DNA of 60,286 nt. Source: Pelotomaculum sp. PtaU1.Bin035 (GTDB lineage: Bacteria > Bacillota > Desulfotomaculia > Desulfotomaculales > Pelotomaculaceae). The DNA lies in the NCBI GenBank assembly GCA_002067965.1, contig MVRN01000128.1, positions 1 to 60,286 on the forward strand, read 5' to 3'. The notes beneath the pieces are model-generated. The model was not told where the DNA came from. It searched no databases and worked only from the letters and a program-made list of their open reading frames with translations. Positions 38,720 through 48,443 of the stretch are shown here, in pieces. The position numbers were made by a program, and so were the translations under genes. Each line of letters begins with the position of its first letter. Within the stretch, counting starts at the first letter, position 1.

Positions 38720-38829
38720 GCGCCTCGAAAAACAGGTGTATTGATGCTTACTTCCGTTTGGTTGATTTCGGAGGTAAGAGGGTATCCTAATGATTTTGTC
38801 TTGACAGCCGAGTTTGGAGGTTTCTAATT

Positions 38830-40389
38830 TTGAACGCAGTCAGAAAGCCCCTGGTCCTGGTTGTTTTGGACGGCTGGGGCCTCAGTTCCCGGGTCGAAGG
38901 CAATGCCATAGCCCAGGCGAATATACCAAATATGGAAAGCTACCTGGATCGTTACCCCAACTGCACCCTTGTTTGTTCCGGTGAGGAGGTAGGTCTCCCC
39001 GAGGGGCAAATGGGCAACTCGGAAGTGGGGCACCTTAATATAGGAGCAGGCCGGGTGGTATACCAGGAGTTTACCAGGATTAACCGTGCCATTAAGGATG
39101 GAAGCTTTTTTAGAAATGAAGTTTTGCTGGAAGCCGTAAACAACTCAAAAGAGCATAATTCATCGCTTCATTTAATTGGGTTGCTGTCGGACGGGGGAGT
39201 GCACAGTCATATCAACCATCTTTTTGCCCTGCTGGACCTGGCGGCGCGAGAAAATCTGAGCAGAGTATTTGTACACGCCTTCCTGGATGGGCGGGATGTT
39301 CCTCCCGCTAACGCCAAAGAATATTTCGATCTCCTTGAATGTAAACTAAATATGTTGGGCTTTGGCGAAGTGGCGACAGTAATGGGGCGTTATTATGCAA
39401 TGGACAGGGACAGCCGGTGGGATCGGGTGGAACAAGCATATGAAGTCATGGTTTTGGGTGAGGGGTATCAGGCTGATACGCCCTTCGAAGCGGTAAACCT
39501 CGGATATAGCCGGCAAGAAACGGACGAGTTTATCCGGCCCACAGTTGTCAGACGGGGGAACAGCGGCCCTGTAGCCAGGATTTCTGATGGTGACTCCGTT
39601 GTTTTCTATAACTTCCGCCCGGACCGGGCACGCGAACTTACCCGGTCCTTTGTAGATGAAAATTTTAATGGCTTTGTCCGGCGCTATGGCCGTCCCAAGG
39701 TACATTTCACCTGTATGACTCAATATGACAAAATCATTGAAGCACCCATAGCCTTTAGACCCCAAATTTTACATAAAACCTTGGGCCAGGTTCTGAGTAA
39801 TAACGGGATCAGCCAGCTCAGGCTTGCCGAGACGGAAAAGTATGCCCATGTTACATTTTTCTTTAACGGAGGTGTTGAATCACCTAACCAGTCTGAAGAA
39901 AGAATTCTGATTCCTTCGCCCAAGGTGGCGACTTACGACCAAAAACCGGAAATGAGCGCGGTTGAGGTTACGGATACATTTTTGGAACAGTTAGAATCGG
40001 GTAGGTTCGGGGTAATCATAATGAACTATGCCAATGCCGATATGGTCGGGCATACCGGTGATATGGCCGCAGCAGTCAGTGCTGTGGAGACTGTTGACCA
40101 GTGCCTGGGGAGAGTGGTTAGGGCTATATTGAAAATTGACGGCACCGCTCTGATCACGGCAGACCACGGCAACGCCGACGAGATGCTTGATGAGGAAGGG
40201 AATGTTTTTACCGCCCATACTACTAATCCGGTGCCTTTTATTATGATCCGCCGTGATGTGACTGGGATTGTCTTACGGGATGGGAGTCTGGAAGACATAG
40301 CGCCGACCATGCTCCAACTGTTAAATATCCCCAAACCCGAAGAGATGACCGGCGAATCTCTCATCCAAAATGGTATTACAATCAAATAA
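38830..40389 (+). CDS. gpmI: 2,3-bisphosphoglycerate-independent phosphoglycerate mutase
   Basis: 519 residues from TTG 38830, preceded by GGAGG (38816-38820). Alkaline-phosphatase-like fold with the metal-binding start VLDGWG, the phosphoserine motif MGNSEVGHLNIGAGR, the HAFLDGRDVPP block and the second metal site TADHGNADEM. It is the Mn-dependent enzyme typical of spore-formers, where pH and Mn control its activity. Position between tpiA and eno matches the Bacillus order. Confidence 0.97.
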   Translation: MNAVRKPLVLVVLDGWGLSSRVEGNAIAQANIPNMESYLDRYPNCTLVCSGEEVGLPEGQMGNSEVGHLNIGAGRVVYQEFTRINRAIKDGSFFRNEVLLEAVNNSKEHNSSLHLIGLLSDGGVHSHINHLFALLDLAARENLSRVFVHAFLDGRDVPPANAKEYFDLLECKLNMLGFGEVATVMGRYYAMDRDSRWDRVEQAYEVMVLGEGYQADTPFEAVNLGYSRQETDEFIRPTVVRRGNSGPVARISDGDSVVFYNFRPDRARELTRSFVDENFNGFVRRYGRPKVHFTCMTQYDKIIEAPIAFRPQILHKTLGQVLSNNGISQLRLAETEKYAHVTFFFNGGVESPNQSEERILIPSPKVATYDQKPEMSAVEVTDTFLEQLESGRFGVIIMNYANADMVGHTGDMAAAVSAVETVDQCLGRVVRAILKIDGTALITADHGNADEMLDEEGNVFTAHTTNPVPFIMIRRDVTGIVLRDGSLEDIAPTMLQLLNIPKPEEMTGESLIQNGITIK

Positions 40390-41691
<1,302 letters not shown>

Positions 41692-42079
41692 AAGTTAATA
41701 TTGAGCTTGAACATTCCTTCACTGGAGATATAGCTTAGGTAAAGATTTATTGGCACGGGGGCAACATAATATCCCCGGAGACTTTCTTACAATATTTAAA
41801 ATGTTTAGCAATTGAAGAGTCCGGCAGAATGCTTGGTATGGCTAAATATTTGTCTCATTAAGATTGTCAGCTATTTCACGGTGTGGTATAATAACTTCGG
41901 TTTATAGTCGGCTTGACCCGGATATTGCCTATATTCAATTTTTTTATTAGTTTTTATCTTAAATTGCATAATTGTTAGAAATATCACTTTAACATCATGT
42001 TAAGAAGTCATATTAAAATGATCAAAATGAGTTTGGCAATTTCCGGGATTCAGAGTCCAAAAAGGAGGTGAACTATGTA
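41692..42079. other. Intergenic region between eno and secG
   Basis: No protein gene is seen. It holds a possible eno terminator (CGGGG near 41756 with CCCCG near 41780, no good T-run), a strong promoter listed separately, and an AT-rich leader of about 180 bases before secG. Confidence 0.5.
41864..41892 (+). promoter_or_regulatory. Strong vegetative-type promoter for secG-hppA
   Basis: TTGTCA (41864-41869), a 17-base spacer, and TATAAT (41887-41892) with an extended TGG upstream: a near-consensus sigma-A promoter. Confidence 0.7.
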
Positions 42080-42304
42080 GTGAAAGTCGCAGTGACTGCC
42101 CTGCATGTCATTCTTTCTGTTGCACTGATTGCGGTCGTAGTTCTGCAATCCGGCAGAAGCGCCGGTTTGTCCGGATCAATCGCCGGGGGTGCGGAAACAC
42201 TATTCGGTAAGAAAAAGGGGCTGGACGAGCTGTTGGGGAAGGTCACTATCGTGGTAGCGGTATTATTCGCAGCTACCGCACTGGGCTTGGTTATCTGGAA
42301 GTAA
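42080..42304 (+). CDS. secG: Preprotein translocase subunit SecG
   Basis: 74 residues from GTG 42080. Two membrane helices (TALHVILSVALIAVVVLQSG and VTIVVAVLFAATALGLVIW) flank the cytosolic loop SAGLSGSIAGGAETLFGKKKGLD, diagnostic of SecG, which assists SecYE in protein export. AAAGGAGGTG lies ten bases upstream. An out-of-frame ATG at 42075, better spaced to that site, is followed directly by TAG. A GTG at 42068 overlaps the ribosome site and is less likely. Confidence 0.95.
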   Translation: MKVAVTALHVILSVALIAVVVLQSGRSAGLSGSIAGGAETLFGKKKGLDELLGKVTIVVAVLFAATALGLVIWK

Positions 42305-42351
42305 TTAAGCGCAGATTAAAGATATTTGGAGAAGAGGAGGGTTAATAAAAA

Positions 42352-44427
42352 ATGCAGGACTTAAATTTGGCCTATTATGGCGCGGCCGCCGGGGCTATTG
42401 CTCTGCTCTTTGCGCTTGCCACTCTGGCAAGTATCTTGAAAGAGTCCATGGGTACCCCCAGAATGAAGGAGATTTCTGAAGCTGTTCAGGAAGGCGCCAT
42501 GGCTTACCTGAACCGCCAGTACAAGACCCTGATTCCTTTTACTATTGTTATTGCAATCCTTCTTGTAGTAGTACTACCATTACTTGACCCCCGGGTTAAA
42601 GGAGTTCCCCTGTGTATATCATTCCTGGTTGGTGCTGTTTGCTCTGCCATAGCCGGTTATATCGGGATGAACAGTACCACCAAGTCCAACGCCCGTACTG
42701 CTGAAGCTGCCCGTAGTCATGGACTGGGCAAAGCGCTTAATGTTTCCTTCCGTGCAGGCGCTGTTATGGGTTTGTCTGTTGCCGGTTTGGGCCTGCTGGG
42801 CGTGTCTGTTTTATTCCTCATTTATAAAGATGCTGTGGTGATCAACAGCTTCGCTTTCGGGGCATCCGCTATCGCGTTCTTCGCCCGGGTCGGCGGTGGT
42901 ATCTACACCAAGGCTGCTGACGTTGGCGCTGACCTGGTGGGTAAAGTCGAAGCCGGTATTCCCGAAGACGACCCGCGCAACCCGGCTACCATTGCCGACA
43001 ACGTTGGTGACAACGTGGGCGACACCGCCGGCATGGGCGCCGACTTGTTCGAGTCTTACGCCGCCACCACGATTGCCGCTATGATTATCGGCAACAGTAT
43101 TTTTGGACCAAAAGGCGCGCTTTTCCCGCTGGTGGTTGGTGCGATCGGGATTATCGCTTCTATTATCGGTACCTTCTTCGTCCGCACCGGTGAAGGCGGT
43201 AACCCGCAAGCGGCCCTTAACGTAGGTCTGTGGGCTACCAACATAATGACTGCCATTGGCGTTTACTTCCTTTCTGTCAGTACTTTTGGCAATAAAGAAG
43301 GTTTTGGAATCTTTCTCGCTGTCGCTGCCGGTCTTATCGTTAACGTCGCCATCGGCGCCTTGACCGAATACTACACTGCCAACAACAAGGCTCCCTGTTT
43401 GCGGATTGCCGAAGCTTCCAAAACAGGCCCGGCCACTAACGTTATCCACGGCCTGGCGGTAGGTATGGAATCAGTGTTCCTCCCCATGCTTTTCTTTGCT
43501 GCCGCTATTTACTTCGCTTTCTGGGCAGCCAGCTTTGTTAACTCCACACACGCTATTTACGGTATAGCCATGGCTGCCATGGGCATGCTTTCTACCGCAG
43601 GTATTGTGGTGGCGATGGACTCCTTTGGACCTGTTGCCGACAACGCTGGCGGCATTGCCGAAATGGCTGAGCTTCCGCCGGAAGTCCGTCAAAAAACCGA
43701 TAAATTGGATTCTGTCGGTAACACCACTGCTGCTATCGCCAAGGGGTTTGCCATCGGTTCCGCCGCTCTGACCGCGTTAGCCCTCTTCCAGGCTTTTGCC
43801 GACGAAGTGATGCGGAACCCGAAACTACAGCACCTATTGGTTAACGGTCACCTGGCAATCAACCTGAATGACCCGAAAGTTTTGATAGGCCTTTTAATCG
43901 GCGCCGCGGTTCCTTTCCTGGTTGGCGCTTCCACCATGCGTGCCGTTGGTGAGGCTGCCTTTGGTATGGTTAACGAAGTGCGCCGCCAGTTCCGTGAGAT
44001 TCCCGGCATCATGGAAGGCACGGGCAAGCCGGATTATGCACGTTGCGTAAGTATCGCCACCGGCGCTGCGATCAGCAAGATGATCTTCCCCGGCTTGGTC
44101 GCGGTGATTATGCCCTTGATCGTGGGCTTTGGTTTGGGCGCTCTGTCACTAGCTGGTTATCTGGCCGGCTTGACCGCCACCGGTGTTTTGATGGCCCTGT
44201 TCCTGGCCAATGCCGGCGGCGCCTGGGATAACGCCAAGAAATGGATTGAGGCGGGCAATCTGGGCGGCAAGAAGATCGATGGTAAACCCAACCCGGTTCA
44301 CCAGGCTGCCGTTATCGGCGATACTGTCGGTGACCCCTGCAAGGACACCTCCGGTCCCGCTATGAACCCGCTAATCAAGGTTGCCGGTACCATCTCCCTG
44401 ATTATCGGTTCCGTACTTTTCCATTAA
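42352..44427 (+). CDS. hppA: Membrane-bound pyrophosphatase (K+-dependent type, H+ or Na+ pump)
   Basis: 691 residues with about 16 membrane helices. The PPi/Mg-binding motifs [21 protein letters not shown] and [21 protein letters not shown] and the C-terminal [15 protein letters not shown] are intact. The segment [21 protein letters not shown] has Ala where K+-independent enzymes carry Lys, so it should be K+-stimulated. Whether it pumps H+ or Na+ cannot be decided by eye. It uses pyrophosphate to energise the membrane, valuable in low-energy anaerobes. It follows secG by 47 bases, with AGAGGAGGG before ATG 42352. Confidence 0.96.
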   Translation: MQDLNLAYYGAAAGAIALLFALATLASILKESMGTPRMKEISEAVQEGAMAYLNRQYKTLIPFTIVIAILLVVVLPLLDPRVKGVPLCISFLVGAVCSAIAGYIGMNSTTKSNARTAEAARSHGLGKALNVSFRAGAVMGLSVAGLGLLGVSVLFLIYKDAVVINSFAFGASAIAFFARVGGGIYTKAADVGADLVGKVEAGIPEDDPRNPATIADNVGDNVGDTAGMGADLFESYAATTIAAMIIGNSIFGPKGALFPLVVGAIGIIASIIGTFFVRTGEGGNPQAALNVGLWATNIMTAIGVYFLSVSTFGNKEGFGIFLAVAAGLIVNVAIGALTEYYTANNKAPCLRIAEASKTGPATNVIHGLAVGMESVFLPMLFFAAAIYFAFWAASFVNSTHAIYGIAMAAMGMLSTAGIVVAMDSFGPVADNAGGIAEMAELPPEVRQKTDKLDSVGNTTAAIAKGFAIGSAALTALALFQAFADEVMRNPKLQHLLVNGHLAINLNDPKVLIGLLIGAAVPFLVGASTMRAVGEAAFGMVNEVRRQFREIPGIMEGTGKPDYARCVSIATGAAISKMIFPGLVAVIMPLIVGFGLGALSLAGYLAGLTATGVLMALFLANAGGAWDNAKKWIEAGNLGGKKIDGKPNPVHQAAVIGDTVGDPCKDTSGPAMNPLIKVAGTISLIIGSVLFH

Positions 44428-44440
44428 AATAGCAAAGAAA

Positions 44441-44468
44441 AACCGGGGTTTATACCCGGTTTTTTTTT
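44441..44468 (+). terminator. Intrinsic terminator after hppA
   Basis: Stem AACCGGG/CCCGGTT followed by a run of nine to ten T. Confidence 0.9.
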
Positions 44469-44574
44469 GCCTGTTGAAAATTAGTAAAAAATTGGTTTAT
44501 ATTAATAGTTATAGATAGCTTATATAAGCTTATATCTTATATTTATATCTTATATACGGAAAGAAAGTGGAGCG

Positions 44575-45006
44575 ATGGCTAAATTGCTGTGTGAAGACAA
44601 CATGTGCTTTGCCTGCAGCGTACGCAACCCTGTCGGACTAAAGTTGAAATTTGAACAGGATGGCGACATCTGCCGGACATATTTCCTTGCCGGGCCTGAA
44701 CATCAGGGCTGGAGCGGGGTGCTGCACGGCGGGCTAGTCGCCACCCTGCTTGACGAAGTGATGGCCCAGTGGTTATGGGTGCGTGGTATCACAACCATGA
44801 CTGCTGAAATAACTACTCGTTACAGTAAAGCGGTGCCGATAGGAAAGCAGCTAACTATTGAAGGAAACCTGGTATCCGACAGAGGACGCCTGGTTGAGAT
44901 GGCGGGAAGGCTGATCCTGCCGGACGGTACCGTGGCGGCTCGGGCAAAGGCTAAGTTTTTAAAATTAGATCCGGAAAATATGTTCGGAGGGAGTATTGAA
45001 GCTTGA
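44575..45006 (+). CDS. Hotdog-fold thioesterase (PaaI/YbgC-like)
   Basis: 143 residues. It has the PaaI-type core: HQGWSGVLHGGLVATLLDEVMAQW carries the HGG and Asp/Glu catalytic region, followed by TAEITTRYSKAVPIG. An N-terminal Cys-rich start (CEDNMCFACSVRNPVGLKL) is common in this clostridial group. It probably hydrolyses acyl-CoA thioesters; the acyl group is unknown. ATG 44575 follows AAAGTGGAGCG. The upstream stretch (44515-44560) is an AT-rich repeat of TTATATC-like units. Confidence 0.88.
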   Translation: MAKLLCEDNMCFACSVRNPVGLKLKFEQDGDICRTYFLAGPEHQGWSGVLHGGLVATLLDEVMAQWLWVRGITTMTAEITTRYSKAVPIGKQLTIEGNLVSDRGRLVEMAGRLILPDGTVAARAKAKFLKLDPENMFGGSIEA

Positions 45007-45440
45007 ACAGAACAAGAGCCCTGTAGTTGTTGAAAAAAACCTGACAAATAAAATATGTATAACCATTCCCTCGCCGTAGAGGCGGTAATGCGCCGTCTGG
45101 CCCGGCATTTCGGCAAACGAAAAAAAATGGGGGCTTGCCTGGGCTCCACGATATGATTGCAACCGCACCAAGGACGATCCGGACCGCCACAGTATTGAGG
45201 GCGCCGCGTTACTGAAGGAATCAGGCCTGACGGAAGATGTAGTTTATACAGTGAAAGTACATAATGATCAACAAGGATTACATGCAAATCATTGACGGGC
45301 AAAGGCTCTCTTTGCCACCGACCGGTCACCGGGCTAATTGCGCCGGCGCCTGATCAGGCCCGAAAAAAATTTGGCCGCGATAGATGTCCTTTTTCTAATG
45401 AACCGTTTTAACGAAAAATCATTCGCCCGCATTAATATTT
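45004..45440 (+). pseudogene. Decayed HD-domain phosphohydrolase gene
   Basis: Several plus-strand frames together spell a typical clostridial HD-domain protein. First comes a start-like MNR..ALVVEKNLTNK at about 45004-45050; then YNHSLAVEAVMRRLARHFG from ATG 45055; then, after a shift near 45151, CNRTKDDPDRHSIEGAALL and TEDVVYTVKVHND; finally LIRPEKNLAAIDVLFLMNRF up to about 45430. At least three frameshifts and in-frame stops (TAG near 45024, TGA at 45293) break it. The shift near 45151 looks like one lost base inside the catalytic LHDID motif. It lies directly after the thioesterase stop and was probably once in the same transcript. Limits are approximate. Confidence 0.8.
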
Positions 45441-45442
45441 GC

Positions 45443-45470
45443 TTGACAAACCAGACCCGACTGCTATAAT
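45443..45470 (+). promoter_or_regulatory. Consensus sigma-A promoter upstream of the structured RNA and smpB
   Basis: Perfect TTGACA (45443-45448) and TATAAT (45465-45470), 16-base spacer. It lies at the end of the HD pseudogene. Confidence 0.8.
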
Positions 45471-45477
45471 TAAGACA

Positions 45478-45611
45478 CTTGAGAGCCATTCACAATATGG
45501 TTTGCCCAAGGCTGGGAGAGAGTAACCCAGGTCATTGATATTGAATGAGCTTGATACGGCTTTGGGCCACCAGGAGCCGGCAGCAACTATACCGGCTCCT
45601 GGTGGTTATTT
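45478..45611 (+). ncRNA. Candidate structured RNA (leader or sRNA) before smpB
   Basis: The transcript from the consensus promoter can fold into a compact three-way junction. P1 pairs GCCCAAGG (45504-45511) with CTTTGGGC (45560-45567). P2 is CTGGG/CCCAG (45512-45516/45526-45530) with loop AGAGAGTAA. P3 is TCATT/AATGA (45532-45536/45544-45548). The unpaired strand after P3 reads GCTTGATACGG. A strong terminator hairpin follows at once and shares one base with P1, so folding of one could affect the other. I do not recognise a named riboswitch class; it may be a stand-alone sRNA or a regulatory leader of smpB. Confidence 0.5.
45567..45611 (+). terminator. Strong terminator hairpin upstream of smpB
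   Basis: A perfect 14-base stem (CCACCAGGAGCCGG at 45567-45580 with its complement at 45592-45605), an 11-base loop, then TTATTTAACTTTT. It lies only 25 bases before the smpB start, so it would limit or attenuate smpB transcription. Confidence 0.7.
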
Positions 45612-45629
45612 AACTTTTAGGTGAACTGT

Positions 45630-46091
45630 ATGAGTTATAAAACTATAACAGAAAATAGGAAGGCTAGGCATGAATATCATATTATAGAGACTTTTGAAGC
45701 CGGCCTGGTGTTGACCGGAACCGAAGTAAAGTCTCTTCGCGCCGGGCGGGCCAACCTCCAGGATAGTTTTGCCCGCGTTGAAAATGCTGAGCTTTTGTTG
45801 TATAATATGCATATAAGCCCTTACTGTCAAGGCAATCAATTCAACCATGAACCCAAACGCACCCGTAAATTGTTAATGCACAAGGTTGAGATTTTGCGGC
45901 TACTGGGTAAGACCAGAGAAAAAGGTCTGGCCTTGATTCCACTTAAGGTTTATTTTAATAGGGGCATTGCCAAAATAGAGTTGGCGCTAGCAAAAGGCAA
46001 GAAATTATATGACCGGAGAGATGATATTGCGGCACGTGACGCTCGAAGGGAAATGGACCGCGTGGTGAAGGAAAAGTCGAAGATGTATTAG
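45630..46091 (+). CDS. smpB: SsrA-binding protein SmpB
   Basis: 153 residues from ATG 45630, which has AGGTGA eight bases upstream; a GTG three codons earlier is less likely. The OB-fold body ([37 protein letters not shown]), [22 protein letters not shown] and the basic C-terminal tail ([24 protein letters not shown]) are standard. It carries tmRNA to stalled ribosomes; its partner ssrA lies 58 bases downstream. Confidence 0.98.
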   Translation: MSYKTITENRKARHEYHIIETFEAGLVLTGTEVKSLRAGRANLQDSFARVENAELLLYNMHISPYCQGNQFNHEPKRTRKLLMHKVEILRLLGKTREKGLALIPLKVYFNRGIAKIELALAKGKKLYDRRDDIAARDARREMDRVVKEKSKMY

Positions 46092-46149
46092 CGTATATTA
46101 ATAATAAATGAAGTTAAATAACTGTCACTTTGGAATAAATTTTATTTAT

Positions 46150-46500
46150 GGGGGCGTAAAGGTTTCGACGGGGGAAGCGGTGGCAGGAGGAGCGAGCCGG
46201 GGTTCCATCAGCCCGCAATACGGTGGAAAACTTATAATTGCCAACGAAGAATACGCTTTAGCTGCTTAGTTGCAGTTAACCTTCTACCCGCGCTGGGCCC
46301 GTGGCCCGGGCTAGGGGGTCATCTAAACGGGCTGGCTTGAACCCAATTCTCGGAGGATTCAAGCAAGACTCATCGAGATAGTTCCAACGGAGCTTGGCTG
46401 TAAGCGCCCGCGGAGCAAAACCTAAACTACAGCCTGCGCTCGGAGAAACTCCTGTGGTCGGTCTTCCGGACGGTGGGTTCGATTCCCCCCGCCTCCACCA
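46150..46500 (+). ncRNA. ssrA: Transfer-messenger RNA
   Basis: The 5' end GGGGGCGTAAAGGTTTCGACG and the 3' end with T-arm GGTTCGATTCCCCC and encoded CCA form the tRNA-like domain; the acceptor strands pair over seven bases. The tag frame reads ANEEYALAA then TAG (46240-46269), the proteolysis tag. Pseudoknot-forming GC-rich segments occupy the interior. Lies just after smpB. Its 3' end is a favoured integration site for mobile elements, and accessory DNA begins a short way downstream here. Confidence 0.97.
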
Positions 46501-46556
46501 GAATTTTAGGTTGAAATAGATGCAGGTCCATTTCAGCCAGTAAATACAAGGGTTTG

Positions 46557-46592
46557 CGGGCTTTCTGAGAGCAATTTCAGAAAGCCCGTTTT
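46557..46592 (+). terminator. Intrinsic terminator after ssrA
   Basis: A 12-base stem CGGGCTTTCTGA/TCAGAAAGCCCG with an 8-base loop, followed by TTTT. Confidence 0.85.
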
Positions 46593-46742
46593 CCATAGAT
46601 GCATGACTAAATAAGTTATCATTTGAATTAATCCTCTAAATTGTGATATTGTTAGTTTATAGTTCACATTAGATAGTTAATGCACAGCATATTGTTCCTT
46701 GTTAAACTATCGGGCAGATTAGGGGGTTCATTGTGTTACTAA

Positions 46743-47420
46743 ATGAATAATGGAATTACATTTGGAGTTTCCCAGCATGTTAAGAAAAGCCAAAACAAGC
46801 GTCGGCTGTTGGTCAACGCCTCCCTCGCCGGGGCGATCTTGGGCGTCTTGGCACAGTCCCTCAGGCAAATTTCAGGAGCTCTTATGTATCTAGGGGCTTC
46901 AACCGCCCCGTGGGTCTTGGTCGGCTTCTTGCTTGCCGTCTCTACGTCGCGTGGAGCCCATACACCACGCAAGGCGATCCTCGTCGCGACCGGGACCGTA
47001 GCCGCCTACCTCCTTGCGTGGCTCGTATCGTATCACCTTCTGTTCGTGCTACGCGAGTCCGTGAGCCTAGCTGACGGATGGCGCCAAACCGCACCTTGGC
47101 TCGTTGCCGCCGTACCCGCGAGCCCGATCCTTGGTACAATTGCTGCCCTGTCGCACAAGCGTGGGCTCCTCGGGGACGTGTGCCTCGCCGCACCGATCGC
47201 TTTGTCACTGCCGGAAGCCATCGAGAGCCTGAAAGAAGGCTGGTTGATTGGCTCCGTCGTTGTGACCCCTGTAGCTGTTTTCGCCGCACTGCTGATTCAT
47301 ATGGCAATAAATGAACGCAGAGTGAGTACGACTGCGTTGCTAGCGGCTGTCGTAATGCTGGGAGCATTGGGCATTGCCCTGTTTCCGGTCGTCTGGTTTC
47401 TGCTTCTGGGCCGGTTTTAA
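46743..47420 (+). CDS. Multipass membrane protein, DUF6518-like
   Basis: 225 residues with about six or seven membrane segments (LLVNASLAGAILGVLAQSL, STAPWVLVGFLLAVSTSRG, AILVATGTVAAYLLAWLVSY and others). The pattern fits a DUF6518-type family of unknown function; I am moderately sure. ATG 46743 follows an in-frame stop and has a distant, weak ribosome site. Codon use is richer in CG and rare-looking Arg codons than the flanking core genes, suggesting acquisition. It lies between tmRNA and the island, so it may be cargo at the integration site. Confidence 0.7.
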   Translation: MNNGITFGVSQHVKKSQNKRRLLVNASLAGAILGVLAQSLRQISGALMYLGASTAPWVLVGFLLAVSTSRGAHTPRKAILVATGTVAAYLLAWLVSYHLLFVLRESVSLADGWRQTAPWLVAAVPASPILGTIAALSHKRGLLGDVCLAAPIALSLPEAIESLKEGWLIGSVVVTPVAVFAALLIHMAINERRVSTTALLAAVVMLGALGIALFPVVWFLLLGRF

Positions 47421-47512
47421 GGTTTTTTTATTTTGGGTAAATCGTTGCTTACAGCGGAATTTTTTTTAATATACGGTGGATCCTAATAAGGACTCCCCAT
47501 TAACAAAAATTA

Positions 47513-47551
47513 GCGGTGGCATTTTAGAATAAGATGCCACCGCTTTTTTTA
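47513..47551 (+). terminator. Strong intrinsic terminator at the start of the island
   Basis: A perfect 10-base stem GCGGTGGCAT/ATGCCACCGC, an 11-base loop, then eight T. It separates the DUF6518-like gene from the island genes. Confidence 0.85.
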
Positions 47552-47594
47552 TGCCCTTTTTAAGAAAAAACCACAAACGATTGGAGGAAATCAA

Positions 47595-48128
47595 ATGTCA
47601 AGCATCAAGCAAACCATCAAGTTTTTCAGTCCCCTGTCGATTACAACATACCCTTCCCATGAATACGGCGAGTGCGGCGCAGGTGATATACCTGAAGAAC
47701 TGTCTCCATCGGAGGCGGTGTGCTACACGGAGGAAATCCTTGCCGCCATCGAAAAAGAAAAGCTGCCCAGCGAAGGTGACCGTGGCCTGATGGTATATTT
47801 CTACGATGACCGGGCGCTGTCAGAAAAAATCTACAGCCTTCACCCGACTGTCGAGGAATGGAACGGCAAGCTATGGGGCGCGTTGGTGGCGGAAGTTTAT
47901 GGTGAGCTGACCGGAGCGGAAACAAAAAAACTGCTTGAATTTGCCGCTGGTCAACTGTCTGACGGCTGGGGTGAGGGGTTCGAGCAGCGTCCCATTAAAA
48001 CGAAGGACGGTGAAATATTCGTCAGCTTCTGGAACAGTGAGAACTTTTGTATCAAACCGGAGCGGGAATTGAAACAAAACAGTAAGCCTGATCTCGGAGG
48101 CAATACGCAAACGATGGGAGGATTGTAA
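47595..48128 (+). CDS. Island protein of unknown function (DUF6329-like)
   Basis: 177 residues from ATG 47595 with TTGGAGGAAATC upstream. Features include SPLSITTYPSHEYGECG near the N-terminus and a mixed C-terminal domain (GLMVYFYDDRALSEKIYSLHPTVEEWNGKLWG, LLEFAAGQLSDGWGEGFEQRPI). Similar proteins occur near the front of clostridial conjugative elements, from memory as DUF6329; not certain. It has no signal peptide or membrane segment. First gene of the GC-rich island. Confidence 0.6.
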   Translation: MSSIKQTIKFFSPLSITTYPSHEYGECGAGDIPEELSPSEAVCYTEEILAAIEKEKLPSEGDRGLMVYFYDDRALSEKIYSLHPTVEEWNGKLWGALVAEVYGELTGAETKKLLEFAAGQLSDGWGEGFEQRPIKTKDGEIFVSFWNSENFCIKPERELKQNSKPDLGGNTQTMGGL

Positions 48129-48235
48129 CCCTTTTTAATCTCAATTATCAACCCTAAACCAATATAGGCAAACGAGCATAAGGCGCTACCTTCTGAGGCG
48201 GCGTCTTTTTTTGTTGCCGGAAAGGAGCCGTAACT

Positions 48236-48436
48236 ATGGACACAGACGTAAAACCAGGGAACAAAAAAGAAAGCGCCGATCACGGACCGCCGAGAAGAAT
48301 CTATACCGTCCCCCTCCCCAAAGACACCAGCCAGTGCAAAGGCTGCCCCTATCCCGGCGTCGGCTTTATCTGCTGGGACCCGGACGGAACCTGCCTGCGC
48401 ACCAACATGGACAGGTTCGGCAGGCCGGGGAGGTGA
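48236..48436 (+). CDS. Small cysteine-rich protein, 66 residues
   Basis: ATG 48236 has GAAAGGAGC upstream. The middle of the protein holds CKGCPYPG then CWDPDGTC: four Cys as CX2C and CX6C, plausibly a zinc knuckle. The rest is polar and basic. Its stop lies eight bases before the methylase start, so the two are probably co-translated. No family name is offered. Confidence 0.6.
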   Translation: MDTDVKPGNKKESADHGPPRRIYTVPLPKDTSQCKGCPYPGVGFICWDPDGTCLRTNMDRFGRPGR

Positions 48437-48443
48437 TTTTGAA

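Noticed and set aside
41750-41790. Sigma-54 promoter (TTGGCACG followed by a GC element)
   Set aside because: The -12 half does not have TTGC at the required spacing.
44515-44560. AT-rich TTATATC repeats as an origin or iteron array
   Set aside because: Too short and irregular, with no DnaA-box-like sites seen.
46276-46596. 106-codon minus-strand frame across tmRNA
   Set aside because: It is antisense to the tmRNA body, whose structure explains the sequence fully.
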